A DNA stretch of 64,000 bases from Bacteroidaceae bacterium (GCA_017531985.1 JAFXJY010000043.1:1-64000), one strand, 5' to 3'; shown: positions 9,821 to 19,733, counted from the first letter of the stretch. Notes: generated by a model from the sequence alone, not told the origin. Numbers and translations: made by a program.

Positions 9821-10663
9821 ATGAAATACATAGGAGCACACGTCAGTGCACAAGGTGGAGTAGAAAATGCCCCCATCAATGCACACAGTATAGGAGCCAA
9901 AGCCTTTGCACTCTTTACCAAGAACCAACGCCAATGGATGGCACCAGCACTCACGCAACGCAGTATCGACGCATTTCGCTCAGCCTGCGAGCAATACGGC
10001 TATGAGCCACAATACATCCTACCACACGATAGTTATCTTATCAACTTAGGTCACCCCGAAACCGAAGGATTAGATAAGTCGCGACAATCATTCATCGGCG
10101 AGATGCAACGCTGCGAGGCCTTAGGCCTCACTCGGCTCAACTTCCATCCCGGCAGTCATCTGCGAACTATCGACATCGACACCTGTCTGGCACGCATTGC
10201 CGAGAGCATCAACATCGCACTCGAACACACCCGGGGCGTAACAGCCGTTATCGAAAACACAGCCGGTCAAGGTTCGAACGTAGGCTACGACTTTGCACAC
10301 CTGGCAGCCATCATCGATCGCATCGACGACAAAAGCCGTGTGGGTGTATGCATTGACACCTGTCATGCCTTTGCTGCCGGATATGACCTCTCGACCGACG
10401 AGGGCTACCACCGCACATGGGACGAATTTGACCGCATTATAGGATTTGAATACCTACGAGGTATGCACCTCAACGACACTAAGAAAGGAGTAGGTTCACG
10501 CGTCGACCGCCATGAAAGCCTCGGACAAGGCATACTCGGCATACGCTGCTTCCAACTCATGATGCAAGACCCTCGTTTCGACAACATACCCCTCATCCTC
10601 GAAACACCCAATGAAGACCTCTGGGAAGAGGAGATAAAGTTGCTGTATAGCATGACGAAGTAG
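9821..10663 (+). CDS. nfo: Endonuclease IV (AP endonuclease)
   Basis: Endonuclease IV cuts DNA 5' to abasic sites in base excision repair using three zinc ions. The 280-residue TIM-barrel protein keeps every metal ligand known from E. coli Nfo, at identical numbering: His69, His109, Glu145, Asp179, His182, His216, Asp229, His231 and Glu261. Clear signatures are [23 protein letters not shown] and [20 protein letters not shown]. It stands alone between its own promoter and the amylase promoter. Confidence 0.98.
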   Translation: MKYIGAHVSAQGGVENAPINAHSIGAKAFALFTKNQRQWMAPALTQRSIDAFRSACEQYGYEPQYILPHDSYLINLGHPETEGLDKSRQSFIGEMQRCEALGLTRLNFHPGSHLRTIDIDTCLARIAESINIALEHTRGVTAVIENTAGQGSNVGYDFAHLAAIIDRIDDKSRVGVCIDTCHAFAAGYDLSTDEGYHRTWDEFDRIIGFEYLRGMHLNDTKKGVGSRVDRHESLGQGILGIRCFQLMMQDPRFDNIPLILETPNEDLWEEEIKLLYSMTK

Positions 10664-10709
10664 AGTGTGTATTTAATGAGCTTTCAATAGGCTATGAAGC
10701 ATATAGCAT

Positions 10710-10741
10710 TTTGCACATACAATAAAAATTTGCTACCTTTG
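10710..10741 (+). promoter_or_regulatory. Promoter of the alpha-amylase gene
   Basis: TTTG (10710-10713) and TACCTTTG (10734-10741) with a 20-base spacer match the Bacteroidota pattern, 43 bases before the start. Confidence 0.75.
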
Positions 10742-10784
10742 TAAAAATATATTGCAACAGGTAACAATAATAACCATATAATCT

Positions 10785-12215
10785 ATGAAACATTTTTTAT
10801 TATCAACAGCAGTTGCAGCTGCTGCGTCGATGTGCATGGTGGGGTGTGGCAATAATGCACAAGTGCCTGCCGCTGATACCAACGACGAGGTGATACTTCA
10901 TGCTTGGTCGTGGTCGTTCAATACTATTGGTGAAAACATGAAGTTGATAGCCGATGCCGGCTACGACATGGTGCAAACATCGCCGGCACAAACTTGCTTC
11001 GTGGGCGAAGGTGGCGGACTGGCTCTGTGGAGCGAAGAGGGTGATAGTGTGCGTGGAAAGTGGTACTACTATTATCAACCCATCGACTGGAAAATAGGCA
11101 ACTACATGCTGGGAAGTCGCGATGAGTTTAAGGCTATGTGCGATAGTGCAAGCAAGTATGGCGTGCGAGTGCTGGTGGATGTCCTACCCAACCACGTTGC
11201 CATTGACCACACTGCTGTAACGGCAGCTCTCGACAGCGTGGTAGGTGGTCATGAGAACTTGTTCCATGCCAACGGTTTTACCGATATTACCCAATGGAAC
11301 GATCGTTATGAGTGTACCACCGGCATGATGGGTAAACTTCCCGATGTAAATACCGAGAACCCCGAGTTTCAGTACTATTACATGAAGTATGTCAATGACT
11401 TGATTGCTTGTGGTGCTCGCGGTTTCCGCTACGATACGGCCAAGCATATAGGTCTGCCCAGCGACCCTACCGATGAGAAGTCGGAGCGTAACAACTTCTG
11501 GGACATAGCTACCGGTCGCGAAGCAATCAAGGACATCACATTGCTCTACCCCGATAGTCTCTTCATATACGGAGAAGTATTACAGGATAAGAATGTAAAG
11601 GAACTGGAATATGCCGAGTACATGGACTTGACAGCAAGTAATTACGGAGGTGCTTTGCGTAATGCACTGAACCATCATAGCTACCATGCCGACAACCTCA
11701 GCGAATGGCATCATCCGGTTTCGCCCGACCGCTTGGTAACTTGGGTTGAATCGCACGACACCTATTGCAATGGTCATGAGTCAGCCCACATGAGCGACGA
11801 GCTTATTCGCCAAGGTTATGTATTCCTCACTGCACGCCAACATGGCACACCTCTATTTTACAGCCGACCTGCCGGCAGCACTCGTGACAACTATTACGGC
11901 AACAACCGCGTAGGAGAGCGTGGTAACGACGAGTTTTTCCACCCCGAAGTAGTAGCTGCCATCGCTTTCCGCAAGGCTATGAGTGGATACAGCGAAGAGG
12001 TTCATGCTTCGGACAACGGAGCTGTCATTGAGGTAGTTCGTGGCAACAAGGGCATTGCTCTCATCAACATCGGTGAGGAGGCTCAGACTATTTCTATGCC
12101 CACCACTCTCCCTGATGGCACTTACACCGACAAGGTACACAACGCATCATTCACCGTTGCCGATGGTATGATTAACGGTGAACTCGCACCTCTTGCTTCG
12201 TATATAATCTACTAA
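10785..12215 (+). CDS. Secreted lipoprotein alpha-amylase (GH13)
   Basis: This is a 476-residue GH13 alpha-amylase predicted to hydrolyse alpha-1,4-glucans. The signal peptide ends in MVGC (lipidated Cys21), so it is probably anchored in the outer membrane or periplasm. The GH13 motifs are present: region I VDVLPNH (131-137), nucleophile Asp217 in GFRYDTAKH, acid/base Glu264 in IYGEVLQ, and transition-state Asp325 in WVESHDTY. A short beta-sandwich domain C follows to the end. Unlike SusG it is not next to susC/susD-like genes; it has its own promoter and terminator. No starch-binding module is evident. Confidence 0.92.
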   Translation: MKHFLLSTAVAAAASMCMVGCGNNAQVPAADTNDEVILHAWSWSFNTIGENMKLIADAGYDMVQTSPAQTCFVGEGGGLALWSEEGDSVRGKWYYYYQPIDWKIGNYMLGSRDEFKAMCDSASKYGVRVLVDVLPNHVAIDHTAVTAALDSVVGGHENLFHANGFTDITQWNDRYECTTGMMGKLPDVNTENPEFQYYYMKYVNDLIACGARGFRYDTAKHIGLPSDPTDEKSERNNFWDIATGREAIKDITLLYPDSLFIYGEVLQDKNVKELEYAEYMDLTASNYGGALRNALNHHSYHADNLSEWHHPVSPDRLVTWVESHDTYCNGHESAHMSDELIRQGYVFLTARQHGTPLFYSRPAGSTRDNYYGNNRVGERGNDEFFHPEVVAAIAFRKAMSGYSEEVHASDNGAVIEVVRGNKGIALINIGEEAQTISMPTTLPDGTYTDKVHNASFTVADGMINGELAPLASYIIY

Positions 12216-12235
12216 AATACAATTGCTTAATATCA

Positions 12236-12275
12236 AAGCACGAAGTCGTAAATGGCTTCGTGCTTCTGTTTTTAT
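12236..12275 (+). terminator. Terminator after the amylase gene
   Basis: AAGCACGAAGTC (12236-12247) pairs with GGCTTCGTGCTT (12254-12265) with one wobble and a six-base loop, followed by CTGTTTTTAT. The remainder up to 12507 shows no gene. Confidence 0.85.
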
Positions 12276-12507
12276 ATTATGCTTCTTACTACATCACCTA
12301 TACACGCTGTTGCAATGAGGGGTACTACACTCTTTCGATAGCGACATATCCTATCGCAATAATGCTCAACCGGCTTCTAAGAAATATAGCTCAAATCATC
12401 TTCCAAATCAACTCGACTTTATTTTCATAGCTTACCCGAAAAAAGATTGTTTTTATTTCGTAATGAGCGTAGATTATATTAACTTCGCAACTGCAAACAA
12501 TCAAGTT

Positions 12508-13146
12508 ATGATCATAAGCAAGAATACCGACGCAATAATATTCGATATGGATGGTACGATGTGGGATGCCATCGATACTTATGCATCGATATGGAATATG
12601 GCATTTGAGCAAGAAGGTATCGACCTACACATCACTCGTGACGACTTGTTGTCACACATAGGTACGCCCATCGATGACATTATGCGACAGTTTGTCCCCT
12701 GCGAGGATGTAAAACGACTCCTTAGCATAATAGCCACCCTTGTCCCCACCGAGCTGGCTCGAAAGGGAGGAATATTGTATGAGGGGGTACAGGAGGGAGT
12801 AGCTCGACTTGCCAAACATTATAAGCTCTTTATGCTCAGTAACTGCGACGAACTGGAGCTACCCATTTTTGTTCACTTTGCAGGATTGGATAACTACATA
12901 ACCGACACACTTGCCTATGGCAATACACGACAGCCTAAGGCCGAAAACATCCGACTACTCATGCAACGTCATGGAATACAACACCCCATCTATGTGGGCG
13001 ACACCGATGGCGATTGTCGTGAAGCCCATCGTGCAGGAATTCCTTTTGTGTGGATGAGTTATGGTTTTGGGACAACCAACGACTACGACCTTCGTTTCGA
13101 CTCATTCAGCGAGTTAACACAACATTTTACACATATCAAAGAATAA
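12508..13146 (+). CDS. HAD-superfamily phosphatase
   Basis: The 212-residue protein is a haloacid dehalogenase-type hydrolase of the phosphoglycolate phosphatase-like group. Motif I is DMDGT (nucleophile Asp13, Asp15), motif II is in FMLSNCD, and motif IV is VGDTDGDCREAHRAG; the cap inserted after motif I is helical. The substrate cannot be read from sequence. The frame is open from an ATG at 12463, but a TAACTTCG -7-like element (12480-12487) lies inside that extension, so the ATG at 12508 is preferred. The M24 peptidase gene follows after 27 bases. Confidence 0.88.
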   Translation: MIISKNTDAIIFDMDGTMWDAIDTYASIWNMAFEQEGIDLHITRDDLLSHIGTPIDDIMRQFVPCEDVKRLLSIIATLVPTELARKGGILYEGVQEGVARLAKHYKLFMLSNCDELELPIFVHFAGLDNYITDTLAYGNTRQPKAENIRLLMQRHGIQHPIYVGDTDGDCREAHRAGIPFVWMSYGFGTTNDYDLRFDSFSELTQHFTHIKE

Positions 13147-13173
13147 TAAAAACCATAAATAAACGATATATCT

Positions 13174-14349
13174 ATGTATACACAAGAATTTGCAGCCGAA
13201 GTACAACTTCGCAAAGATAAGATAGTAGCAGCACTCCGCAGCATGAACACCGATGCCATACTGCTCGGTACTAATGTCAATAACTATTACATGGCAGGAC
13301 GCGTGTTCAGTGGCTATGTATATATCAATAGCGATGGATACTTACACTACTATGTAAAGCGTCCGGCTCTGCTCAAAGGTGATGACATTACCTATATACG
13401 CAAGCCCGAGGAGATACCGGCACTGCTGCAAGAGGCAGGTGTATCGATGCCCTCGACCATAGGACTTGAAATGGACTTCATGTCGTACAACGATATAACC
13501 CGACTGGCCAAGGTATTCCCCGAGGCAACCGCCATGAATGGCTCTGGTATCATGCGATATGTGCGTTCCACCAAGACAGCCTACGAAATAGAGAAGATAC
13601 GCATCTCGGCACAAGGTCACATGAGTGTATATAAGAGTTTGCAAGGCACTTACTATCCTGGAATTACCGATACCGAATTACAAATAGAGATAGAGTCGCG
13701 ATTGCGTCGAGCCGGATGCTTGGGTATCTTCCGCGTGGCAGGTCCCAGCATGGAAGTGTTTATGGGAAGCCTCATCAGTGGCGATAATGCCGATAACCCA
13801 TCGCCCTACGACTTTGCTATGGGAGGAGCCGGACTCGACTCGTCACTCCCGGTGGGAGGAAACGGCACTGTGATAGAACCGGGTATGAGTACTATGGTGG
13901 ACTTGTGCGGTAACTTTACCGGCTACATGACCGATATATCACGCACCTACTCAGTAGGACGACTCAGCGACTTGGCCTACAAAGCCCACGATTGTTCAGT
14001 AGCTATTCATCATGCTATTGCAAAGATGGCTCGTCCCGGTGTAAAAGCCTCCGATATTTACAATTTGGCATACAACATGGCTGCCGAAGCCGAATTGTCG
14101 GCATACTTCATGGGACACAATCAACAAGCCGGTTTCATGGGTCATGGTGTGGGTATAGAGATCAACGAGGCTCCTGTACTGGCACCTCGCTCTCGCGATG
14201 TACTCGAAGCAGGTAATGTTATTGCCGTTGAACCCAAATTTGTTATCCCCGGTACCGGTGCCGTAGGTATTGAAAACACCTATCTCATCACATCCGACGG
14301 CTGTGAATGCCTCACCGACTTCAACGAAGAGATAATGCCTCTCGACTAA
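13174..14349 (+). CDS. M24-family Xaa-Pro peptidase-like protein
   Basis: This 391-residue protein has a creatinase-like N-terminal domain (about 1-135) and a pita-bread metallopeptidase domain (about 140-391). The five dimetal ligands of family M24 are in place: Asp243 and Asp254 in MVDLCGNFTGYMTDISRTY, His324 in MGHGVGIEI, Glu353 in AVEPKF and Glu367 in GIENTY. A cytoplasmic prolidase or aminopeptidase P role is likely, since there is no signal peptide. Repeat copy 1 begins 45 bases after the stop. Confidence 0.9.
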   Translation: MYTQEFAAEVQLRKDKIVAALRSMNTDAILLGTNVNNYYMAGRVFSGYVYINSDGYLHYYVKRPALLKGDDITYIRKPEEIPALLQEAGVSMPSTIGLEMDFMSYNDITRLAKVFPEATAMNGSGIMRYVRSTKTAYEIEKIRISAQGHMSVYKSLQGTYYPGITDTELQIEIESRLRRAGCLGIFRVAGPSMEVFMGSLISGDNADNPSPYDFAMGGAGLDSSLPVGGNGTVIEPGMSTMVDLCGNFTGYMTDISRTYSVGRLSDLAYKAHDCSVAIHHAIAKMARPGVKASDIYNLAYNMAAEAELSAYFMGHNQQAGFMGHGVGIEINEAPVLAPRSRDVLEAGNVIAVEPKFVIPGTGAVGIENTYLITSDGCECLTDFNEEIMPLD

Positions 14350-14393
14350 TGTCAATGACAACTTACACATATTTAACAAACTATTACACATAA

Positions 14394-14597
14394 GGTAGGT
14401 TTTATAAATTAGGTCGAGTTGATTTTGAAGCTCATCGTGTAGAGATTCCCAATTTCTCACAAAGGCACAATAAAAACATTATAACTGAGTGAAAATCAGA
14501 AATATACTACAACAAATTCAATAGCGACCGAAATAGAAGCTACCGACAACGAAAAATTTATTTACTAATTCATAGAACATACCATAATATATTACCG
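14394..14597 (+). repeat. Dispersed ~203 bp repeat, copy 1 (decayed coding remnant)
   Basis: This stretch is clearly homologous to 19750-19951. Shared blocks include GGTAGGTT, AATTAGGTCGAGTTGA, CTACCGACAACGAAAAA and TATAGAACATACC. One frame reads GRFYKLGRVDFEAHRVEIPN in this copy and GRFYQLGRVDFEAYCVEISN in the other, which suggests a former protein-coding sequence. Here a TGA stop follows NIITE and a one-base insertion near 14520 shifts the frame relative to copy 2. It runs right up to the ATG of the next gene. I do not recognise the parent gene. Confidence 0.7.
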
Positions 14598-16016
14598 ATG
14601 CGTAATCATTTAACACATCCCATCTTCAGCCTCATCAGTGAAGTTGCCGACGAGATGCAACGTCCATGCTTTGTCATAGGAGGATTTGTACGCGACATCA
14701 TACTGCATCGTCCATCGAAAGACATTGATGTAGTCACCTTGGGGAGCGGTATAGAACTGGCCGAGGCTCTGTGCCGGAGATTAGGGTCCCACGCACATCT
14801 TGCTGTATTCCGCAACTTCGGTACAGCACAGGTAAAATATCACGATGGCAAAGAGTGGATTGAGGTAGAATTTGTGGGGGCTCGCCGAGAATCATACTCT
14901 CACAACTCTCGCAAACCCATCGTTGAAGATGGTACGCTGCAAGATGACCAGAATCGTCGCGACTTTACCATCAACGCACTTGCTTTGTGCCTCAACGGTG
15001 AACGATTTGGTGAACTTGTCGACCCGTTTGATGGTATTGGCGACATAGAAAGGGAATTGATACGCACACCTCTCGACCCCGACATAACATTCAGCGACGA
15101 TCCATTGCGGATGATGCGAGCCATAAGGTTTGCCACACAGCTCAACTTTCGTATCTACCCCGACACCTTCGATGCCATCAAGCGTAACAGCGAACGCATC
15201 AAGATAATATCACGCGAACGCATTGCCGATGAGTTGGGCAAAATCATTCGTGCCGATATTCCATCAAGAGGATTTATATTACTTGAAGAGAGTGGATTGC
15301 TTCCTTACATTTGCCCCGAACTTGCCGCTCTGAAAGGGGTAGAGACAAAGGACGGACATGGTCACAAAGATAATTTTTATCACACACTCACCGTTCTTGA
15401 CAATGTAGCCTTGCGTTCACGCAATGAATGGTTGCGTTGGGCGGCACTCTTTCATGACATTGCAAAACCTCGAACCAAGCGATACGATGTACGTCTGGGT
15501 TGGACATTTCACAACCACAACTTCATAGGAGCCAAGATGATACCCGGCATATTCAGGTTTATGAAATTGCCTCTCGACGAACGCATGAAATATGTACAGA
15601 AACTTGTCGAACTCCACATGCGACCCATTGTCTTGGCCGAAGAAGTAGTTACTGACTCGGCAGTGAGAAGACTGCTCTTTGATGCTGGCGATGATATTGA
15701 CGATCTTATGTGCCTGTGCGAAGCCGATATTACATCACGCAATGCCGAGAAAGTGCGTCGCTACTTAGAGAATTTTGCCCTCGTGCGTCGCAAACTTACA
15801 GAGATAGAGGAGAAAGACCGCATACGCAACTTTCAGCCCCCTGTGGATGGTAGCGAAATCATGGAATACTTTGCTCTACCACCTTCCCGCGAAGTGGGTG
15901 AACTGAAAAGTGCCATCAAGAATGCCATTCTTGACGGTATTATTCCCAACGAACGTGATGCTGCTTGGCAATACATGTTAAAAGCTGCCGAACAAATGGG
16001 TATAAAGAAACCTTAA
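14598..16016 (+). CDS. cca: CCA-adding tRNA nucleotidyltransferase with HD domain
   Basis: The 472-residue protein combines a class II nucleotidyltransferase head with an HD domain. The head has GGFVRD (28-33), the catalytic carboxylates in KDIDVV (Asp42, Asp44), RRDFTINAL (120-128) and DPLRMMRAIRFA (168-179). The HD metal site is in LFHDIAKPR (His286, Asp287). Such proteins add or repair the tRNA 3' CCA end; the tmRNA in this window lacks an encoded CCA and would need this. Poly(A) polymerases share the head domain, so a purely polyadenylating role cannot be excluded. The upstream region consists of repeat copy 1. Confidence 0.9.
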   Translation: MRNHLTHPIFSLISEVADEMQRPCFVIGGFVRDIILHRPSKDIDVVTLGSGIELAEALCRRLGSHAHLAVFRNFGTAQVKYHDGKEWIEVEFVGARRESYSHNSRKPIVEDGTLQDDQNRRDFTINALALCLNGERFGELVDPFDGIGDIERELIRTPLDPDITFSDDPLRMMRAIRFATQLNFRIYPDTFDAIKRNSERIKIISRERIADELGKIIRADIPSRGFILLEESGLLPYICPELAALKGVETKDGHGHKDNFYHTLTVLDNVALRSRNEWLRWAALFHDIAKPRTKRYDVRLGWTFHNHNFIGAKMIPGIFRFMKLPLDERMKYVQKLVELHMRPIVLAEEVVTDSAVRRLLFDAGDDIDDLMCLCEADITSRNAEKVRRYLENFALVRRKLTEIEEKDRIRNFQPPVDGSEIMEYFALPPSREVGELKSAIKNAILDGIIPNERDAAWQYMLKAAEQMGIKKP

Positions 16017-16108
16017 TACTCCTAACCAAAGAAAACGTCTATAAATCAACACTTCAAATACTCATTGTAAAAAGAATAATTTATAGAACATAATATAATC
16101 ATTACACC

Positions 16109-17872
16109 ATGAAACATCTTCTATACACACTATGCATGTTACTTGCAGTACCCTGCTTTGCCATGATACAGGATAACGAAGCTATCGCATTTCCGGGAGC
16201 CGAGGGTTGGGGTCGGCACGCCACAGGCGGTCGCGGAGGACGCGTAGTATTTGTAACAAATACCGACGATTACACTTCTTCCGAAACACCCATCGAGGGT
16301 AGTTTTCGTGCAGCGATGCATAGTAGCGGCAACGACCCGATAACGATCATCTTTCGCACGTCGGGACGCATCGACCTGAAAGAAGTTCTCAAAGTCACTC
16401 GTGGCAACATCACCATAGCCGGGCAATCAGCTCCCGGCGATGGTATATGCATATCGGGACGTCGCATATACTTCTCGGGCGAAAACTACATCATCCGTTA
16501 TATGCGTTTTCGCTCGGGTGATGGCAATGCCAGCAACGAATCGTCACTCGACATAGAAAACGCTACCAATGTTATCGTTGATCATTGTTCCATGAGCTGG
16601 TCGGTCGAAGAGAATGTTACCATGTACGATAATAAATATACCACCATGCAATGGTGTATCCTCAGCGAGCCACTCTACAATAGTGTTCACAACAAAGGTA
16701 GTCGCGGTTATGGAGCTCAATGGGGTGGAGAACACAGTACCTACCACCACAACCTTATAGCCCATTGTATGAGCCGCTCACCTCGCTTGAATGGCGTTCG
16801 TGATGACTCGGATGGACACGATTACCAAGTAACACAAGAGGTAGTCAATAATGTTATCTACAACTGGGGAAAGAAAGAAGCTGTATACGGAGGTGAATTA
16901 TATTCTGCTCGCGAAGGAGCCTACTGCCACAACATCCTACGCAACAACTACTACAAAGCAGGTCCTGCTACTTGGAAACAACAGTATCGTTGGTTTGCCC
17001 GACTCACATACTCATCGGGCGACAATCATGCCGGTGAAGGGAAATACGGCATGTGGTATATCGACGGAAACTATATGGAACCGCAGCCCCATCGTCCCAA
17101 TGCCACCAATGACAAGTTGAAGGGTGATTACACCGCAATCAATAACGACAATTGGCACAACAGCAACACCACAAGCAGTGCCAAGGCTCTCGACTTGCAA
17201 AACTCGCAATACGAGGGCGATAGCATCTTCCAACGACTATATGAACTTCCCGATGAGTGTAGCGGTGTGACCATTACATCGGCCATCGAAGCCTACGAAG
17301 CTGTACTGGCACAAGCCGGTTGTCGCGTTCCTCGCATGGATGCAATAGACACTCGCATCATCAACGAAGCAGCCGGACGTATAGCACCCATATATGGCGA
17401 TTCATTCGGAGCCGAGAGTGGTATTATCGACTCACAAGACAACGTGGGCGGCTATCCACAATATAACAGCACCACAGCACCCATCGATAACGATAACGAC
17501 GGCATGAGCGATGAATGGGAAAGCCTGAACAATATTGACGACCCCAATGGTTATGACCTATCGGAACAATTTACCAACTTGGAGATGTATCTCGAAGATA
17601 TTATCAACAGCATGGCTTCAATATCGACCATTACTACCACAGTTGCTCCTTCTCTGTGGTATGATGCCACACATCATGCCGTAACCTTCCATGCCACACA
17701 ACAAGTACAAGCTATCGATGTCTACGACACAAACGGCGTCGTAGTAGCACATTACCGTCCCCTGCTCCAAGCTACTACTTGTTTCCTTCCATCGTTGCAC
17801 AAAGGAATTTATGTAGTATCGATGACACTCCAAGACAGTAGTCGACATACCACAAAGATAGCTGTACTATAA
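16109..17872 (+). CDS. Secreted pectate lyase (PL1-like) with T9SS sorting domain
   Basis: The 587-residue protein has a signal peptide (about 1-18) and then the hallmark FPGAEGWGRHATGGRGG of Bacteroidota PL1 lyases. A right-handed beta-helix follows, with GNITIAGQSAPGDGICI, NVIVDHCSMSWSVEENVT and STYHHNLIAHCMSRSPRLNG; the last holds the Arg of the catalytic region. A calcium-binding DNDNDGMSDEWE motif lies near residue 463. The last ~75 residues (IDVYDTNGVVVAHYRP ... KGIYVVSMTL ... TTKIAVL) look like a type A T9SS sorting domain, so export by the Gld/Por machine in this window is likely. It would cleave polygalacturonate or a related pectin at the surface. A 15-base match to the end of the dispersed repeat (16078-16092) lies just upstream. 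Confidence 0.85.
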   Translation: MKHLLYTLCMLLAVPCFAMIQDNEAIAFPGAEGWGRHATGGRGGRVVFVTNTDDYTSSETPIEGSFRAAMHSSGNDPITIIFRTSGRIDLKEVLKVTRGNITIAGQSAPGDGICISGRRIYFSGENYIIRYMRFRSGDGNASNESSLDIENATNVIVDHCSMSWSVEENVTMYDNKYTTMQWCILSEPLYNSVHNKGSRGYGAQWGGEHSTYHHNLIAHCMSRSPRLNGVRDDSDGHDYQVTQEVVNNVIYNWGKKEAVYGGELYSAREGAYCHNILRNNYYKAGPATWKQQYRWFARLTYSSGDNHAGEGKYGMWYIDGNYMEPQPHRPNATNDKLKGDYTAINNDNWHNSNTTSSAKALDLQNSQYEGDSIFQRLYELPDECSGVTITSAIEAYEAVLAQAGCRVPRMDAIDTRIINEAAGRIAPIYGDSFGAESGIIDSQDNVGGYPQYNSTTAPIDNDNDGMSDEWESLNNIDDPNGYDLSEQFTNLEMYLEDIINSMASISTITTTVAPSLWYDATHHAVTFHATQQVQAIDVYDTNGVVVAHYRPLLQATTCFLPSLHKGIYVVSMTLQDSSRHTTKIAVL

Positions 17873-17924
17873 TACCTCTTAACAGAAGAAAAGGGGTGAA
17901 TCCGTTCATAGCACCTACAAGACA

Positions 17925-19253
17925 ATGAATACAACTCAACTGATAGAACATGCCTGCACACGATTAGGAATAGCATCACTCAATGCCATGCAGGAGGCTT
18001 GTATAGAAACATGCAAGACATCGAATGATGTCATTCTGTTAGCACCCACCGGCTCGGGTAAGACCTTGGCCTACCTCATTCCACTCTTGTCACGCATCAC
18101 ACCCGATGCTCATCGACTACAAGCCTTGGTCATCGTCCCCACTCGCGAGTTGGCTCAACAAGTCGAGCAGGTAGCCCGCACCATTGCATCAGGTTGTCGT
18201 ATAGTATGCTGCTACGGAGGACATTCGTATCGCGACGAAGCTCGTTCCTTAGAGACAACAGCCGATATTATATTGGGAACACCGGGAAGAGTGCTCGACC
18301 ATGTACAACGAGGACGCTTGTCGCTCGAAAGTGTATCGATGCTCGTTCTTGACGAATTTGACAAGAGCCTCGAACTGGGCTTTCACAACGAGATGCAAGC
18401 TCTCATCCGCTCCATGAAGCAACTGACCCGACGTCTACTCACATCGGCCACCGACCTGCAAGAACTACCTTCGTTTCTACCCATGAACAATGCGACACGC
18501 CTCTACTACATCGACAGCAATAAAAAAACAGAGCAGAAGTCGCAACTTGCCGTCTATCAGGTAGCATCACCCGAGAAAGACAAATTAGCCACTCTATACG
18601 AATTGTTGTGTCACATCGACAACACCCCTTCACTAATCTTCTGCAATCAACGCGAAAGTGTGGAACGGGTAACCAATTACTTAAAGAGTAAACACGTCGT
18701 GTGCGTTGCCTTCCACGGCGGTATGGAACAACCCGACCGCGAGCGTGCGTTGTGTCGCTTCCGCAATCGCAGTGCCAACATACTTGTTGCTACCGACCTT
18801 GCCGCACGAGGTCTCGACATCACCGCAGTAGGACACGTTATCCACTACCACTTGCCATTAGATGCCGAGGCGTACACCCACCGCAATGGTCGCACTGCAC
18901 GCATGGATGCCGAAGGAGAAGCCTACCTCATCATAGCCCCTCACGAAGAACCTCCGCTATATATCGAAGATATTCGTTACCTGCGACTTGATGGCGAGCC
19001 ACACCATCCTACTCCACCCTCTATGGAGACAATCCATTTTGCCGCCGGCAAACGCGAAAAACTAAGCAAAGGCGATATATTAGGCTTCCTCACCCGCGTG
19101 TGCAACCTCTCGGCCGACCAAGTGGGACTCATCGAGGTTAAAGACCATTATTGCTACGCAGCTATCCACCGCGACTGCATGAAGAGTGTACTTGAAATAG
19201 CTCGCACAGAGAAAATCAAAGGTCGTCGCATAAAAATAAGCAAAGCAATATAA
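17925..19253 (+). CDS. dbpA: DEAD-box RNA helicase, DbpA-like
   Basis: The 442-residue protein is an ATP-dependent RNA helicase. Motifs are APTGSGKT (40-47), PTREL (72-76), TPGR (119-122), SAT (174-176), ATDLAARGLDI and HRNGRTAR. Motif II is DEFD (143-146) instead of DEAD, a substitution that keeps the catalytic Asp-Glu. The C-terminal 70 residues (KGDILGFLTRVCNLSADQVG ... GRRIKISKAI) match the DbpA RNA-binding domain, which in E. coli recognises 23S rRNA hairpin 92; a role in 50S assembly is therefore likely. The YhcH gene follows after 27 bases. Confidence 0.9.
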   Translation: MNTTQLIEHACTRLGIASLNAMQEACIETCKTSNDVILLAPTGSGKTLAYLIPLLSRITPDAHRLQALVIVPTRELAQQVEQVARTIASGCRIVCCYGGHSYRDEARSLETTADIILGTPGRVLDHVQRGRLSLESVSMLVLDEFDKSLELGFHNEMQALIRSMKQLTRRLLTSATDLQELPSFLPMNNATRLYYIDSNKKTEQKSQLAVYQVASPEKDKLATLYELLCHIDNTPSLIFCNQRESVERVTNYLKSKHVVCVAFHGGMEQPDRERALCRFRNRSANILVATDLAARGLDITAVGHVIHYHLPLDAEAYTHRNGRTARMDAEGEAYLIIAPHEEPPLYIEDIRYLRLDGEPHHPTPPSMETIHFAAGKREKLSKGDILGFLTRVCNLSADQVGLIEVKDHYCYAAIHRDCMKSVLEIARTEKIKGRRIKISKAI

Positions 19254-19280
19254 GCATGTGTAAAATAACAATCTGACACT

Positions 19281-19733
19281 ATGATACTCGTTAACCTTCA
19301 CGATACAGCAACCATCTGCCACTTGCATCCCGCTTTTGAAACACTCTTCAACTACATCGCCTCGCACAACTTGTTGGAGATGCCCTGCGGTCGCATTGAA
19401 CTTGATGGAGAACGTCTCTTCATCAATAATGACATGCCCACACTACGCACAGCCGAAGAACAGACCATCGAGGTACACCGTCGATACATCGATGTGCATA
19501 TACCACTCGACCACGATGAGATAATAGGATGGAAAGCCACACGAAACTGCATCGACTTAATAAGCGAATATGAGAGCGACAAGGACCGCATGTTCTACCG
19601 AGATACTCCCACCACCTACATCACCCTCCATCCCGGCGAAGCATGCATCTGCTACCCCGAGGACGGACATGCCCCCATCATAGGCACCGGTACCATGCGT
19701 AAAGCCGTTGCCAAAGTACTACTGGATAAATAA
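19281..19733 (+). CDS. YhcH/YjgK/YiaL-family protein
   Basis: The 150-residue protein is a cupin-like member of the YhcH/YjgK/YiaL (DUF386) family. Conserved features are EVHRRYIDVHIPL, a DISEYESDKDRMFY-like segment, and LHPGEACICYPEDGHAP with the His and Glu residues expected to bind a metal. Relatives are linked to sialic acid or other sugar catabolism (for example EbgC and NanQ), but nothing around it here indicates a specific sugar. It follows the helicase gene closely and is probably co-transcribed. Confidence 0.88.
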   Translation: MILVNLHDTATICHLHPAFETLFNYIASHNLLEMPCGRIELDGERLFINNDMPTLRTAEEQTIEVHRRYIDVHIPLDHDEIIGWKATRNCIDLISEYESDKDRMFYRDTPTTYITLHPGEACICYPEDGHAPIIGTGTMRKAVAKVLLDK

